From Mya arenaria (lineage: Eukaryota; Mollusca; Bivalvia; Myida; Myidae): a DNA stretch of 64,000 nucleotides. The translations under genes and the position numbers were made by a program. Location of the stretch: positions 67,015,594-67,079,593 of the forward strand of contig NC_069134.1 in the NCBI RefSeq assembly GCF_026914265.1. Direction: 5' to 3'. Below the pieces are notes generated by a model, which was given only the letters and a program-made list of their open reading frames with translations, was not told the origin of the DNA and made no database searches. Each line of letters begins with the position of its first letter. Position 1 is the stretch's first letter. Below, in pieces: positions 36,211 to 49,300 of this stretch.

Positions 36211-37815
36211 CACATGAAATGTTTGTCTAAATCATCACCAAAAATGTGATGCATGATTAATGGTACGTTCAACAGTGTGAATTTGAAAGTTTATATGCGT
36301 AGACACAAGACCAGTCTACGTAATCCAAATATAGCATGTAACCCGTCTACGTAATCCAAATATAACATGTAAAAGTTTCAAGATGGGAATGCATGTCTCT
36401 AAAAAAAAGGCAAGGGGTAAAAAGAAAAACAAGAGCACCAATATGACCCTATATCGCTCATCTGAGTATTTTTTTAAAAAGAAAACGGCGCTCTAAACAT
36501 TTATATAATTAAAGGGTAAAACTCTCGGGTGGCTGTAGCGATTTAGCTAGTTATCGGACTTGTTCAAGATATTAGACACATTCTGACAAGTCTTTGTGAT
36601 GATTAGACAAAGCCTACTGAAGTCTAGTCAGTGACGGGAAAATACCTATATATGTTATTTCTAATAATTAAAGGGCGATAAATCTTGACTGACTGTAGCA
36701 ATATGGCTGGTTATACAACTTGTCCAAGATACTATGCTCTTACACATTTTGACTTTTGGTCATGATTGGACACACTATAACTGTGAATACGTGTTATTTC
36801 GTACAAGTTCGCTAAATTTGAAGTTTATATCTACAATGACTGTAAAACAATAACATAATTATAAAAAAAGGAAAAAATGGTCACCCAAGGAACATTTCTA
36901 AAACCATTATTTAGGAATCGAGCCAATAGTTTCTGAAGTATATGTTTACCTTATAGTCAAAATTAGTCCCGACCCTGGCGGCCATGTTATTTTATGAATC
37001 ACAATGGTGTTAAGGAATTTGATATATGGTCACCTATTGAACATTTATGTAAAATTATTTTAAAATTGGGTTAATGGTTTTTCTATATAGACTTAGAGTG
37101 AGACAACATCCAGAGACAATGTCGGCCAGCCTAAGCGTGTTAAGAAAGTTTAAGTCACCATGAATGCCCTATGAGCGGGCGCATAATATCCGGCCAGTGT
37201 TATCCGACATCCAGTATATGTAGTCTAAAATAATAGACGTGTTATACGGGATCCTTCCAATCCCTAACGTCTAAACGGGAATGTGCAAAAAACGGGGGTG
37301 TTTTAAAAATATTGAAATTGTTTTAAGTGAAGTATTTTATGGTTGAAACTGATCATAAAGAGTTAAATTCATATTTTACCATGTAAGTGAAATGTTATTT
37401 TGCACTAAACAAGCATTTAATGCATTAAAACAAGTTGTTTACCTTTCCAATAAAACGAAAGTTGACTGACACAGAAAACAATTATGCGAAGGGGAACAAC
37501 TCCATACAATCGTAATAACTCGGCCTCCTCCGACAAAGCTTCGAGATAGACCTCGTTATACAATCGTAACAACTCGGCCATGGCCGAAATGTTCCGAGCG
37601 ATTTTAAACTGTGCCTTGAACCCTTGCAGGTGCCCTTCATGTATATATCGTTATGTTTTGACAGAATGAAATGAAAAAAAGCCGTCAAACTCATAATTAT
37701 AAGTTGGATATTTATTTTTTTTGTGTACGGAACTAATATAAAATAACATTATCTGGTAATATTTCTTGTTTTTATGATATTTTATAGACTCTATATGCTT
37801 TAACCCGGAATCCTG
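36211..37815. other. Intergenic, repeat fragments only
   Basis: This contains a 5' fragment of a family-C-like repeat (AACAAGAGCACCAATATGAC at 36430), a duplicated CGTAATCCAAATATA motif (36318-36372) and a TCGGCCATGGCCGA palindrome near 37575. No gene is supported. Confidence 0.4.
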
Positions 37816-38451
37816 ATCGGCATCGGCGTAGCTCCAATAGGCACGGTAGGCCCGGGCCTACACATCGTTTCCAAAAATGAAAAATACAAAAAGTCCAAAT
37901 CTGCTATAAAAACTGAAAGGTAAGGGGGTGACAGCTTATGCCTACTTTACATTCAAGTTAACACTCAAGGTTAACTAAGCATTTTTTTGCAAACAAGTTT
38001 AGTGCCTTTTTTTAAGACAGTCGAGCCGTTTAACAAATCGATTCGATAATATTTCTACAACAACCGGCAAGCGCGTGATTTCAATGAGCGTCTGTTTAAC
38101 TCGGTTTTGTTTACAATATAAGTTTCGAAGCGGCAGCATATTTTGAATATCATTCAACATGTTTCCCCTGGAGATTCCGATGGTTCGTGGAATAATGAAT
38201 TCAAACTCAGACTTTTATCACAGAAGTGGGAGTTGGTCAGTGATTTCAAATTTCCATCGAGGTACGTGTGGCTGACAGATCTTTAATCGGAAAAGTTTCG
38301 AAAATTTCGGACAAAAATAAATTATTATTGTCTTAGTTTATCATAGAACAAATGGTAGGAAAGAATTACATTATACACAATGTAACCTTAATATTTGATA
38401 TTTTGCATTTTTCTGCTGTATGGATATATCATGTTCGTAGTTACTTCTTAG

Positions 38452-38942
38452 TTTAAAAGGACGATACTGTACACCAAATTGGCTCCAAAAAAGTTTTTTC
38501 TCTGTAACGAATCTCAGGACAATTATTTAATAAAATGTTTTACTCTTTGATATCATAATTGTAAAGAAAATACCAAAATGTAAAAAAAATAGATTCGGAG
38601 ACAGGGTTCGAAACGGTGTCGCCAAAACTGCAGTCCAGCGTTGTATCTACTGTGTTACAAAGGCTTACCCTTAATTCATGAAATATTTAAGCTATACCTA
38701 ACTTGGTAATATCACGTGAAAATATCGACTAGCCAATACGCATAAGAATGAACTGTAATAGGTATACATACCTAGTAGTTTTTTTAATGAAAAAAATACG
38801 AAAATAAACTGCTAAAATAAATTAATTGTTAACTACATGTACGTGGTACTTCAGTAAGTTAGTTTCAATGCATTGTACACATCGATACCAAGTTTATGTC
38901 AGTTTTTGACAATTTTCTCATCAAAAGGTGTATAAAACTTAA
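38452..38942. repeat. TTAA-type element with tRNA-like module, copy 1
   Basis: It matches 61480-61979 throughout (TCTGTAACGAATCT, TTTGATATCAT, GCATAAGAATGAA), with termini near AGGACGATACTGTACACC and GGTGTATAAAACTT. A tRNA-like segment lies at about 38594-38674 on the minus strand. The copy is inside intron 1 of the hAT transposase. Confidence 0.75.
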
Positions 38943-39290
38943 ATAAACTTATGCCAATTTATGTAAACACGGTACGACGACCCACCAAAGTGTGGAATGT
39001 ACCTATTTGGAAGAAGAAGAAGAATAACGCTACAGTACACTATTTTACAGTTCATAAATAATCAATCCCTCCGTTCCTTTTATCACAATGGCCTATTCAC
39101 CTTTTCATCCGTCACGAAAAATGTATAAATATATACTGCTCAGTACTATGTTTTACTGTTACTTTGCCCTTCCGTTCGTCCGTCAGATCGTCAGATCGTC
39201 CGTTCGTTCACCCATCTATTCATCTATGCATCCGCATACATGCCCGTCAATACAATATTTAACGATTTACTGTCATTTTTTTCTATATTA

Positions 39291-39811
39291 TATGGCATAC
39301 TACTGCCGTAAGTTAGCTTGACTGTGTTTGCGAATTGTTTCGTGTTAACCATTTAATTTTCGCGTTAATTATCTAGCTATCTAGTTAATATTCGGGATCC
39401 TTTTTTGGTAAGATAGATATCTTATCTAGTTAAATAACCAGTTATTATGTTACTTATTAATTGGTATTCTCAAATCATAACTAGATAACCAGTTACTGCT
39501 TAAAGCCAAAAATGCATTAATAGAGAAGTGGTAATACGAATCTTATCATTACCAGTTATTTTGTCACTTATTAAGTGAAATTCACAAACCATAAGTAGCT
39601 AACCTGTTAATGGTGTTCAACTAAAACAAGTAACAGGTGGGAGTTCTGGGCACTTTCAAGCCAGGTTTTAGTTTAGTGATATTTATGTTACCGAAAATGT
39701 TTCGCGAATATTAACTAGATATCTAGATAATTATCGCGAAAATTAAGTGGTTAACACGAAAAATATTGCGAACGTTCACAGGTTATCCTACGGCAGTTAT
39801 ATGCTACCATA
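39291..39811. repeat. Large fold-back element, 521 bp
   Basis: TATGGCATACTACTGCCGTA at the left pairs with TACGGCAGTTATATGCTACC at the right. Inside, about 85 more bases are mirrored (TTCGTGTTAACCA, TTAATTTTCGCG, AATTATCTAG). It is non-coding and lies in the same hAT intron, ending 55 bp before exon 2. Confidence 0.8.
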
Positions 39812-42800
39812 GTATTCTGCTATGCATGTTATGTTGTATAATTATAATGCTTCATGTCATTTTAGAAATATTGGCGGTAAGGAGAGAAAGTTTAATGCTA
39901 GCTGGTTGTCCGAGCACACATGGTTACGCTACTCCCTGAAGAAGGACGCTGTGTTCTGTGCTTGTTGCCTGGTGTTTTCGAAAGGTGAGAAGGAAAAGAC
40001 GTTTATCAGGACCCCTGTTAACGACTGGAAGAACTTTTCGAAACTTGTCAAAACGCATGCATCGTCTGCAAATCACAGAGGTTGTTCAGTTCTTGCTGAA
40101 AATTGTGTTGATGTATCCACTGGTTAAACTCTCTCCATTAATCAGCAATTGTCATCGTCTATTAAATGCACAGCGGAGCGAAACAGGCATGTGGTGTATG
40201 AACTTATTGAAACCTTGGTTCTCCTAGGAAAGCAGAACATTGCTGTAAGAGGACATACTGAGGACAGGAGTAATTTTATGGCAATTTTGCAGTCCAAAGC
40301 AAGGAATGACGAAATTCTGGCAGATCATCTGTCAAATGCTCAATCAAATTCAAAGTACACTTCGCCGGACATTCAAAACGAACTGTTGGGTATCTGTGCC
40401 GATCAAGTTGTCAGTACAATCATATATGACTGTAAACTGTCCGGTTTCTTCTCTATTATGACTGATGAGGCAACTGAGTGTTCAACAAAGGAACAACTTT
40501 CTGTTTGCTTTCGTTTTTGTTTCAAATGTAGAAGAGAAGCATGTCGTTCGCGAACAGTTTTTAGGGTTTGTCACTTGCAAGTCTATAAAGGGAGTATATT
40601 TGGCACAAGGCATACTCGAATATCTGCAAGGCACTGGCTTAGATATTTTGAAGATTCGGGGCCAGTGTTATGATGGCGCAGGAAACATGGCGGGCAAGTA
40701 CAATGGTGTTCAGGCGCTCATCCGTGAAATATTTCCACTCGCTCACTACACCCATTGTAAGTCACATTGCCTAAACCTGTCATTGGTCCACAGCTCCAAA
40801 CTTCCATGCGTCAGGACCATGATGTCTACAGTGCAGGATATCGCCTTTGCGTTTGACTACTCTGCGAAACGCCTCACACAATTTGTAGATGAACTGTCAG
40901 AAGACGTTGTTACAAAGCAAGCGATGGAAGGCCGACAGAAGTTGAAGACCTTGTGTGAAACAAGGTGGATGAGCAGGGCAGATGCGCTTCGTACATTCAA
41001 GAATGCCTACCGCGTTGTCGTCCATGCGCTCGAAACTCTGCAGGAAAATGGTGACGTCAAAGCCAGCGATCACCTCAACGCTATTCTGCAGATCCAGTTT
41101 ATTGTTACTCTTGTGGCAACAGAGCACATCTTGAGCAATCTAGTAGGACTTACAGCAGTTCTTCAATCGGTAATAGTTTGTGCTTATTACTACGTGCGAC
41201 TTAAGTTAATATTTAAAACAAAAGATAACGTATTTAAATGGAAAAAAACACAACAAATACATAAATAAATAATAACTTCATGAATTTCAGAATTATTCTC
41301 AGAACAAAACGTGTTGATCCTTGAGATTTATGTATGATAATTTATAATTAAAAGTAAATCTTCAGGTAAAAAGTATCTGTCTGTTTTCCTTTCCTTTACA
41401 TACAAGATGAAACAGTGAATTTATGCATACACATAATATATACCTATCTCTCATTTACATCTAGGTGGACATGGATCTCTTTGAGGCAATCGAGCAAACG
41501 AAGGTGGTCATAAGGGATGCCCTTTATCAGGAAGCTGTGACCTTAGCTGACGAGTTCCAGGTATATGTGTGCACATATTACCTGTATTTGCATGTTGATT
41601 TCATGTGGTTGCCGATAAATATATGTATTGATCTACTGGTGCATACAGCAAAGCGTCTTAATGCAATAATTTACAGTTCAACGGAACACAATGATAAAAA
41701 CGTATTTGTAACAGTTCGAAATGCATCGTGTTTTTTCCAGATTGCAGACTGATAATTTAAAAAAAAATGTGCTAGCTGCTTTTATATTTCGATTTAAATA
41801 TAATAAGATCCAGATATACTTGGTAAACTTCTATTAGGTATTTTGCATTCTTCTACCGAATGGTTTAATCGATTCGGCAATTAACGATATCGATCGAATG
41901 TTTTATTTTTGTTTTACCTAGATTGACCCAGCAGTGCCACGACAAGCAGCCAGACAGAGGAACAGGGCGAACTATGATGTACAGGACCCGAGTCGGTATT
42001 GGAAGGTCTCCGTCTTCTACGTTTTTGTTGACCACCTGCTTCAAGAAATGGATACTCGTATCCTGAAGAATGAAGAGCGCTTCCAGGCTCAATGGTTAAT
42101 TCCGACCAAATTTGAAGGTCTCCTGCCGGCCAATGTGGACAGGATCTACGAGGCCTATGAACCAGACCTGCCCAAGACTCGGCAAGAGTTCAGCGAGGAA
42201 GTAAGGAGGTGGAATCTGCGATGGCAGCTGAATGATGCAAAGCCTTCGACACTGCTGGCGACACTCAACAAGACATCGGAGGCAGCTTATCCCTGCATAT
42301 CCATTATACTACAGATACTGCTGACCATGCCTGCCACATTCGCCTCATGTGAGCGCTCCTTCAGTTCCATGAGGCGTATCAAGACATACCTTCGTTCAAC
42401 AATGACCGGCGAGAGGCTATCCTCACTTGGCGTCCTACATATTCATCGCGATGTTGAGATAGACATTAATAAAATCATCAACGCCTTTGCTTCAGTTAAA
42501 TGCAGGAACTTGGATTTCATTTAAAGACACTCGATATATCATCGTAAACAAAACCAACTAGACACGCTTGTTTAACCATTAAATACATATTTTCTATTTT
42601 GAAGCTTTTTGATTATGGTAACATGTAATATCAAAGCTTTGTATTTCAGTTCTCTTACTGAACATTATACGTAAGACAAAAATTAATTTTAGTCAAGTGC
42701 ATTATGAAGCTATTTTTGATGACTAAAAAGGCTCCAGATATACGCCAAATCCAACCATATTGGATCTATAGTTTAAAAATATCTCGGGGGAGGTACCCCG

Positions 42801-42859
42801 AACCCTCGTGTAAGTGGGCCTATACTTCGTAATAGGCCCAGCTACGCCCCTGATCGGAA

Positions 42860-43430
42860 CAACTACCCACTTTTGATACTAAACAATTTGTACGTGAAGG
42901 ATTTGCCATATCAAAAATCTAAAAAAAATCCGCCAACGTACAATTATTTGGACTACCAGTATATGTAGTTTGGGCTGAGCTATGAATAATAAAATTTTAT
43001 TGCGAAAAAGCGATGCCGTACTGTATTGTGGTTAGGTTATTCTCAACTATAAAACTACGTAGCAAATGTTAACTCAACTTTTGCCATAGTTACTGTTCTT
43101 GGCCTGATGTTAGAAAGTGTTATTAATCATGTTCTTTATTGATTGAAATTGTAAATAAACTGATCTCGATCGGAAAAACACTTTTATAATGGGTGTTCCA
43201 TATTTAGGTACTGTACCAATTTAGATACGGCCCCTTGTGCGTACATATTGGCCTTATTAGAATATAACCATATAGACGTATAGCTAAACGTAGAAAGTCC
43301 ATTTACGTTGTATTTCGGAACCCGTAACATCTTTATTTAAAAAAATGCATTCTAGGTAAAATAACAAAATGTCACCGTGATTTTTTGTCAATACTGTAGA
43401 AAAACAATATTCGTCATCGTATCCCCTATA
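42860..43430. other. No gene seen
   Basis: AT-rich sequence between the hAT element and the 69-bp array, with no frame or repeat that I can support. Confidence 0.4.
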
Positions 43431-43439
43431 GTGTCGTAT

Positions 43440-46020
43440 AGAAGGACAACCATTACAAGTTACAACAACCGGTAGAAGAAGGTCAATATAGGCTCAGCTC
43501 AAACCTATAGTGTCTCCTAAGGTAACAATCAGCAGGTCGAGGTTTTTTATATTCAGCTCAGGCCTTATATGTCCAAGTGTTTTCTCTTAAGTCGATAACC
43601 ATTAGACTGAGGTCACTATAATTATGTTCAGCGCAAGCCTTAAATGTCCCTCAAAAAGTCTCTTAAAGCGACAACCAGTAGGCGGAGGTCACTATATGTT
43701 CAGCTCAGGCTTTGTTCCCCATGTTTGTGTCTCCTTAGGTGACAACCAGTAGGCGGAGGTCATTTAATATACAATTCAAGACTATAATATCCCTAAAATG
43801 TAGGTCCGTAAAATGAAGACAACCAGTAGACTGAGTACATTATGTGTGTGTTCAGTTCAAGACTATAACGTCCGTATGATGTATTTTATAAGGCAACAAC
43901 CAGTAGGCGGAGGTCACTATTTATATATCTAAGGCGATAACCAGTAAACGGAGGTCATTATGAGTTCCGTTCAAGACTAGAACGTCCGTATAAGGGTCCG
44001 CCAAGGCGATAACCAGAAGTCGGATGTCATTATGTGTTCAGTTCAAGACTATATAACGTCCGTATTAGGGTCTTTCAAGGCAACAACCAGTAAACGGAGG
44101 TAACATTATGTTCAGCTGAATTCTAGTATGTCCCTGTGTCTTTTATGGCGACAACCAGTAGACGGAGGTTATTATGTGTTCAACTCAAGACAAGAACGTT
44201 TGTATAAGGATCTTCCAATTTGACGACCAGTAGACGGAGGACAATAAATATACAGTTCAAGACTAGATTGTCCCTTTAATGTATTGTAGAAGGCGACAGC
44301 CAGTAGACAGTAACTATATGTTCAGCCGGTGTCTAGTATGTCCCTATTATGTGCCTATTTTGGCGACAACCGTTTTACGGAGGTCATTAAATATACAGTT
44401 GAAGTCTAGAATGTCCATATTATGTATTGTTTAAGGCGATAACTAGTAAACGGAGGCCGTTAGATATGCAGTTTTAGACTATAATATCCATGTAATATAT
44501 TGTATAAGGCGACAACCAGAAGGCGAAGATCACTTTTTGTTCGGCCAAGGGATAGTATGTCATTATTATGTGTCTATTGGGGTGGCAACCAGTAGACGGA
44601 GGTCAATGTTCAGCTGAGGTCTCGTATGTCCTTATTATGAGCCTATTAGGACGACAACCAGTAGGCGAAGGTCACTGTTCAGCTGAGGTCTCGTATGTCC
44701 ATATTATGAGCCTATTAAGACGACAACCAGTAGGCGGATGACATTGTTCAGCTGAGGTCTCGTATGTCCATATTATGAGCCTATTAGGAAGACAACCAGT
44801 AAGCGGAGGTCATTGTTCAGCTGAGGTCTCGTATGTCCATATTATGAGCCTATTAAGACGACAACCAGTAGGCGGATGACATTGTTCAGCTGAGGTCTCG
44901 TATGTCCATATTATGAGCCTATTAGGAAGACAACCAGCAGGCGGTCATTGTTCAGCTGAGGTCTCGTATGTCCATATTATGTGCCTATTAGGACGACAAC
45001 CAGAAGGCGGAGGTCATTGTCCTCTATACCTATAAGAAAGACAACCAGCAGGCGGTCATTGTTCAGCTGAGGTCACGTATGTCCTTATTATGTGCCTATT
45101 AGGGCGACAACCAGTAGGCGGAGGTCATTGTTCAGCTGAGGTCTCGTATGTCCATATTATGTGCCTATTAGGACGACAACCAGTAGGCGGTCATTGTTCA
45201 GCTGAGGTCTCGTATGTCCATATAATGAGCCTATTGGGATGACAACCAGTAGGCGGAGGTCATTGTTCAGCTGAGGGCTCTAATGTCCATATTATGAGCC
45301 TATTAGGAAGACAACCAGTAAGCGGAGGTCAATGTTCAGCTGAGGTCTCGTATGTCCATATTATGAGCCCATTAGGACGACAACCAGTAGGCGGAGGTCA
45401 GTGTTCAGCTGAGGTCTCGTATATCTATATAATGAGCCTATTAGAAAGACAACCAGAAGGCGGAGGTCATTGTTCAGCTGAGGTCTCGTATGCCCATATA
45501 ATGAGGCTGTTAGGAAGACAACCAGCAGGCGGAGGTCATTGTTTAGCTGAGGTCTCGTATGTCCATATTATGAGCCTATTAGGACAAAAACCAGTAGGCG
45601 GAGGTCATTGTGAAATTAGTTAAAGACTATAGCTTCCGTATTAGAGTCTTCCCATGCGACATTATATTTACAGTTTAAGCCTGGAATGTCTCTTTAATGT
45701 ATTGTGCAAGGCGACAACCAATTGGCGGATGTCACAATATGTTCAGCTGAGGTCTGGTATGTCATTATAAAAGTATGTCTCCTGCAGGTGGATGTCACTT
45801 TATGATCAGCTCACGTCTAGTATTTCCCTTTAATGTACATATGCCTATTAGGGGGACACAGTAGACGGATGTTATTATTTGTTCAGTTCGAGACTAGATC
45901 GTCCGCATTAATTTCTTCTCAGGAGAGAGCTGAGGTCATTACATATACAAAGACTAGAATGTCTCTATTATGCTTTCAATAAGGCGACAAGCAGTAGGCA
46001 GGTCTAGATAGGCTCATCTT
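43440..46020 (+). repeat. 69-bp minisatellite, about 37 copies
   Basis: The consensus is GACAACCAGTAGGCGGAGGT, CATTGTTCAGCTGAGGTCTC, GTATGTCCATATTATGAGCC, TATTAGGAC. The centre and right (44560-45620) are homogeneous, while the outer parts are strongly diverged. As 69 is a multiple of three, one plus frame (45294-45623) stays open and reads a 23-residue repeat (RQPVGGGQCSAEVSYVHI). No start context, splice site or domain supports coding. Confidence 0.95.
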
Positions 46021-46324
46021 TGACTCGATAGTTAAGAGGTTTTCCGAGGACATTTGTTCTTACAATGTGGTAATTGAGTGTGGTGTCAGTAAATGTATGG
46101 CATTATTCTATTAACGTTTTGTCCGTCTGTCCATCAGCAACTGTAGTATTACCATCACTTCATACCCCTTAAAAGGGCCTTATCATTTTTGTTTAAAATG
46201 GTGCTGTTCATGGGTCCGTACTTATACGTTTTTAATGTGGTGAAATGGTGTACACCTTGAGTTTTACTCTCCGTTAAAAAGGGAAATTACGACATTAATC
46301 ATGAAATGGATTCACTTTGGTATG

Positions 46325-49300
46325 TCCTTTCGATAGCTCTGAAACTCCTTATGAATGATGACCTCAATCTCCTCCTTAGTGCACCTCACACCTGTTGGAC
46401 ATAAAATATGTAGATTACATAAGAATTTAGACTTTCAGAACATAACAGTTATAATTAATAATATTCAATAACAATCATATCTTTACTTTATAACTTTTGC
46501 ATTTTCATTTCCTACAAAATCTTATAGAAAAAAATTAACCAAATAAAACTTTCTTAGTATCACACTATTTTTAAAGACCAAGGAATACACAGACCAAAAC
46601 AGTTATTTCCACATACTAATTTCAGTGTATGGATTAAAAAGTTTTGGCGAAACATGCATGGATCACTGTTAGATTAGATTTCAATGCAATACATGATGTG
46701 CCGAGATATTTACATAAATTGAATTGGAAAATATTTGAGGTGGTACGCAAACTTTAACATAAATTCTAAGTAGAAAAAGGGGCATAATTTTGTCAAAATG
46801 CTTGATGGGGTTACCCCCTCATGTGTACAGGTTGGGGGCATGATGGTGAACAAGTGTGCAAAGTTTCAAAGCCATATGTCAATGGACTTTGAAAATATTT
46901 GAGGTGGTACGCAAACTTTAACATAAGTGGTTACGCCGACGCTTGGGTGACTAGGATAGCTCTCCTTATTCTTCGAATAGTGACGAGCTAAAAATAGGAT
47001 ACTAATAAGACACATATATTTGCCTTAGAAGGATCAGATAGCATTTATCCTAATAATTTTAGAACTAAAAACTCTTACATAAAGGATAACAAAAGCCAAA
47101 TCTACACATAAATGTTATCAAATTCAGTAAGCCAAGTCAACAAATGTACCTGTTCATCATCATCAATAGGACCAAATCCACTATGTTGTATGGCTCTCTT
47201 GGCTCTCTGTGACAACCCAGTGAAGATAGTGTAAAGATTGCTTGCCTGTTTGCCTTGCATATAATCAGTAGGTTGGCCTGAAATGAATAATATGAGATTA
47301 CTCTATTGTAAATATCTCTTTCATTGGATAGTGTAAACTAGACCTATTAATGAATAGGAGTATTATCCCTGCCACACTGAATTAAAAGTCATAAGTGTCA
47401 TATACTATTTTTGGAAGCATTGTGTGCCCTGCACTGTTGTCTGGCCTTTTTCCTATAAAATATGTGCAAAGTTTCATTGCTGTTTCTTTAAGGCTATTAT
47501 GATATTAAATATTTCGCAACCGGGAAAGACAATGTGATATGTACTAGATTCAAATAATTCACTATGTTAAGCAGGAGTATAATATAGATTCTGTACACAT
47601 GTATCAGGTGTTACATTGGACTTATTATTATTCAATAAACAGCCAAATGGGCAGAGTGTATAATAAACATGTATGTATAAATATGGTATGTACAGTAAAA
47701 TCAAACGATCTTGGTTCAACATTCATCTGCTTGAGTTGAAATGTAAAACTATAAACAAGAGGGCCATGATGGCCCTAAATCGCTCACCTGATTGAAAGAG
47801 TTTAACCTTTGTTATTAATATAGCTTGTTTCTCAAAGAATATTGAACAAGAGCTGTCAAAGTATGTGACAAATGCCCCCAATGTGACATTGATCTATGAA
47901 CAAGTACATAAAAAGTTGATCTTGCCTTTATGTGTCAAATACATATTGCAAGTTATATTAAATTGCCTCTGAGCATAGAAAAAAAACAATCATACTAAAT
48001 GACAGCCAACACTCTTTATGTCCTCATATTCAGCATTCCATTGTGAATAAACACTAAGTGTATCTTTCACCTTAGAGGTAGGGACATGGGTCTTGCACAC
48101 GACACGTTGTCTTGGTATGTCGAAAACATATGGCAAGTCATTTTAAAATCTGTCCATATAAGAGTAAGTCACAGCGCGGACACGACAGCCTATATTTTCC
48201 TTCAGGTTGCCATGGCAACCAGAGTTCTGCATGGAATTATTTTTTATTGAATAAGCACCAACCAAGGATCATTCCAATGAACTTTTATCAAAATTGTCCA
48301 AGCGGTTTAGGAGAAGAAGATGATTGTAACCAATTGTTGACACTTTTCCTTTAGGTTGCCATGTCAACCAGAGTTCTACATGGAATTAATTTCTTTGAAC
48401 AATTTTGAAAAAGCACCAACCAATGATCATTCCTATGAAGTTTCATCAAAATTGTCAAAGCGGTTTAGGAGAAGAAGATGATCATAACCAATTGTTGACA
48501 TTTTCCTTTAGGTTGCCATGGCAACCGGGCCAAACAAAATTATGTGAACAAATTTAAGAGAGGTCCATGCAAGGACACTTCAAACCAAATTTGCTGAAGA
48601 TCTATCAAGGGGTTCATGCGAAGAAAATGTTAAGTTTTTTTTACTAATTTTAGCTCTGGTGGCCCTTAAAAGGGGCCAAACAAAATTATTTGAAAAGACC
48701 TGACAGAGGCCCATGCTAGGATGCTTCAGACTTGAAGATCCATCAAGCAGTTAATAAGATCAAGTTGTTTTAAAGGTTATTCTATTTTTTGCTCTGGTGA
48801 CCCCTAAAAGGGGCCAAACAAAACCATTTGAACAAAGTTGAGAGAGGACCATGTAAGAATGCTACATATCAAGTATGGAGTCATTCTGACCTTTACTTTC
48901 AGAGGAAAAGATGTTTAAGTGACAAGACAATGTAAAAACAAATGACCCCTGAGCAAGGCCAATTTGACCCCGGGACAATAATTTGAATACCTTTGGTATG
49001 GTCCACTAGGTAACACTATATACCAAATATGAAAGCTCTAGGTCTTATATTTTGGAGAAGAGGATTTTTAAAGTTTTATTTCATAAGACTATATAAAAAT
49101 ATTGAAAACCTAAGCCTTGCGTATGAACACGGGGCGTGGCCAATTTTGACCCCAGAGCTAAAGTTTGAACAATCTTAATAGTGGTCCGATAAACAATGCT
49201 TCATACCAAATATATAAGGCCTTCGCCTTTTGGTTTCGGAGAAGAAGATTTTATAAGTTTTCATCATATACATATATAAGGAAACCCATGACCGCCCGGG

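Larger units (their letters stand above)
38122..42524 (+). pseudogene. hAT transposase (ZMYM1/P52rIPK-like), four exons, nearly intact
   Basis: It encodes a DDE transposase of the hAT superfamily. Exons are 38122-38261 (FKLRLLSQKWELVSDFKFPS), 39866-41169, 41465-41560 and 41922-42524, with AG/GT borders and matching phase. Exon 2 holds a TTF-type zinc finger (RKFNASWLSEHTWLRYS, AVFCACCLVF), the first catalytic Asp (SIMTDEATECSTKEQLS) and the second (IRGQCYDGAGNMAGKYNGVQ). Exon 4 holds the C-terminal hAT dimerisation region with the third acidic residue (TFASCERSFSSMRRIKTYLR) and ends at a TAA. Two disablements are visible in exon 2: a TAA at 40125 and a one-base shift near a T-run at about 40510. 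No start codon was found, so a 5' exon is missing from this annotation. The two defects could be real or base-calling errors. Confidence 0.85.
37821..42852 (+). mobile_element. hAT transposon, about 5.0 kb, probably hAT5-like
   Basis: The left terminus CATCGGCGTAGCT and the right terminus (complement CAGGGGCGTAGCT) match at 11 of 13 bases. Inside them related AGGCCC-rich subterminal sequence is mirrored. The flanks carry a 5-bp duplication, ATCGG, at 37816-37820 and 42853-42857. The element encodes a spliced hAT transposase and carries two small DNA elements in its first intron (38452-38942 and 39291-39811). A 5-bp duplication would suit the hAT5 group as I recall its definition, whereas most hATs make 8 bp. 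Confidence 0.75.

Noticed and set aside
45294-45623. 109-codon plus-strand repeat frame
   Set aside because: It is a product of the 69-bp minisatellite. Neighbouring units contain stops and indels.
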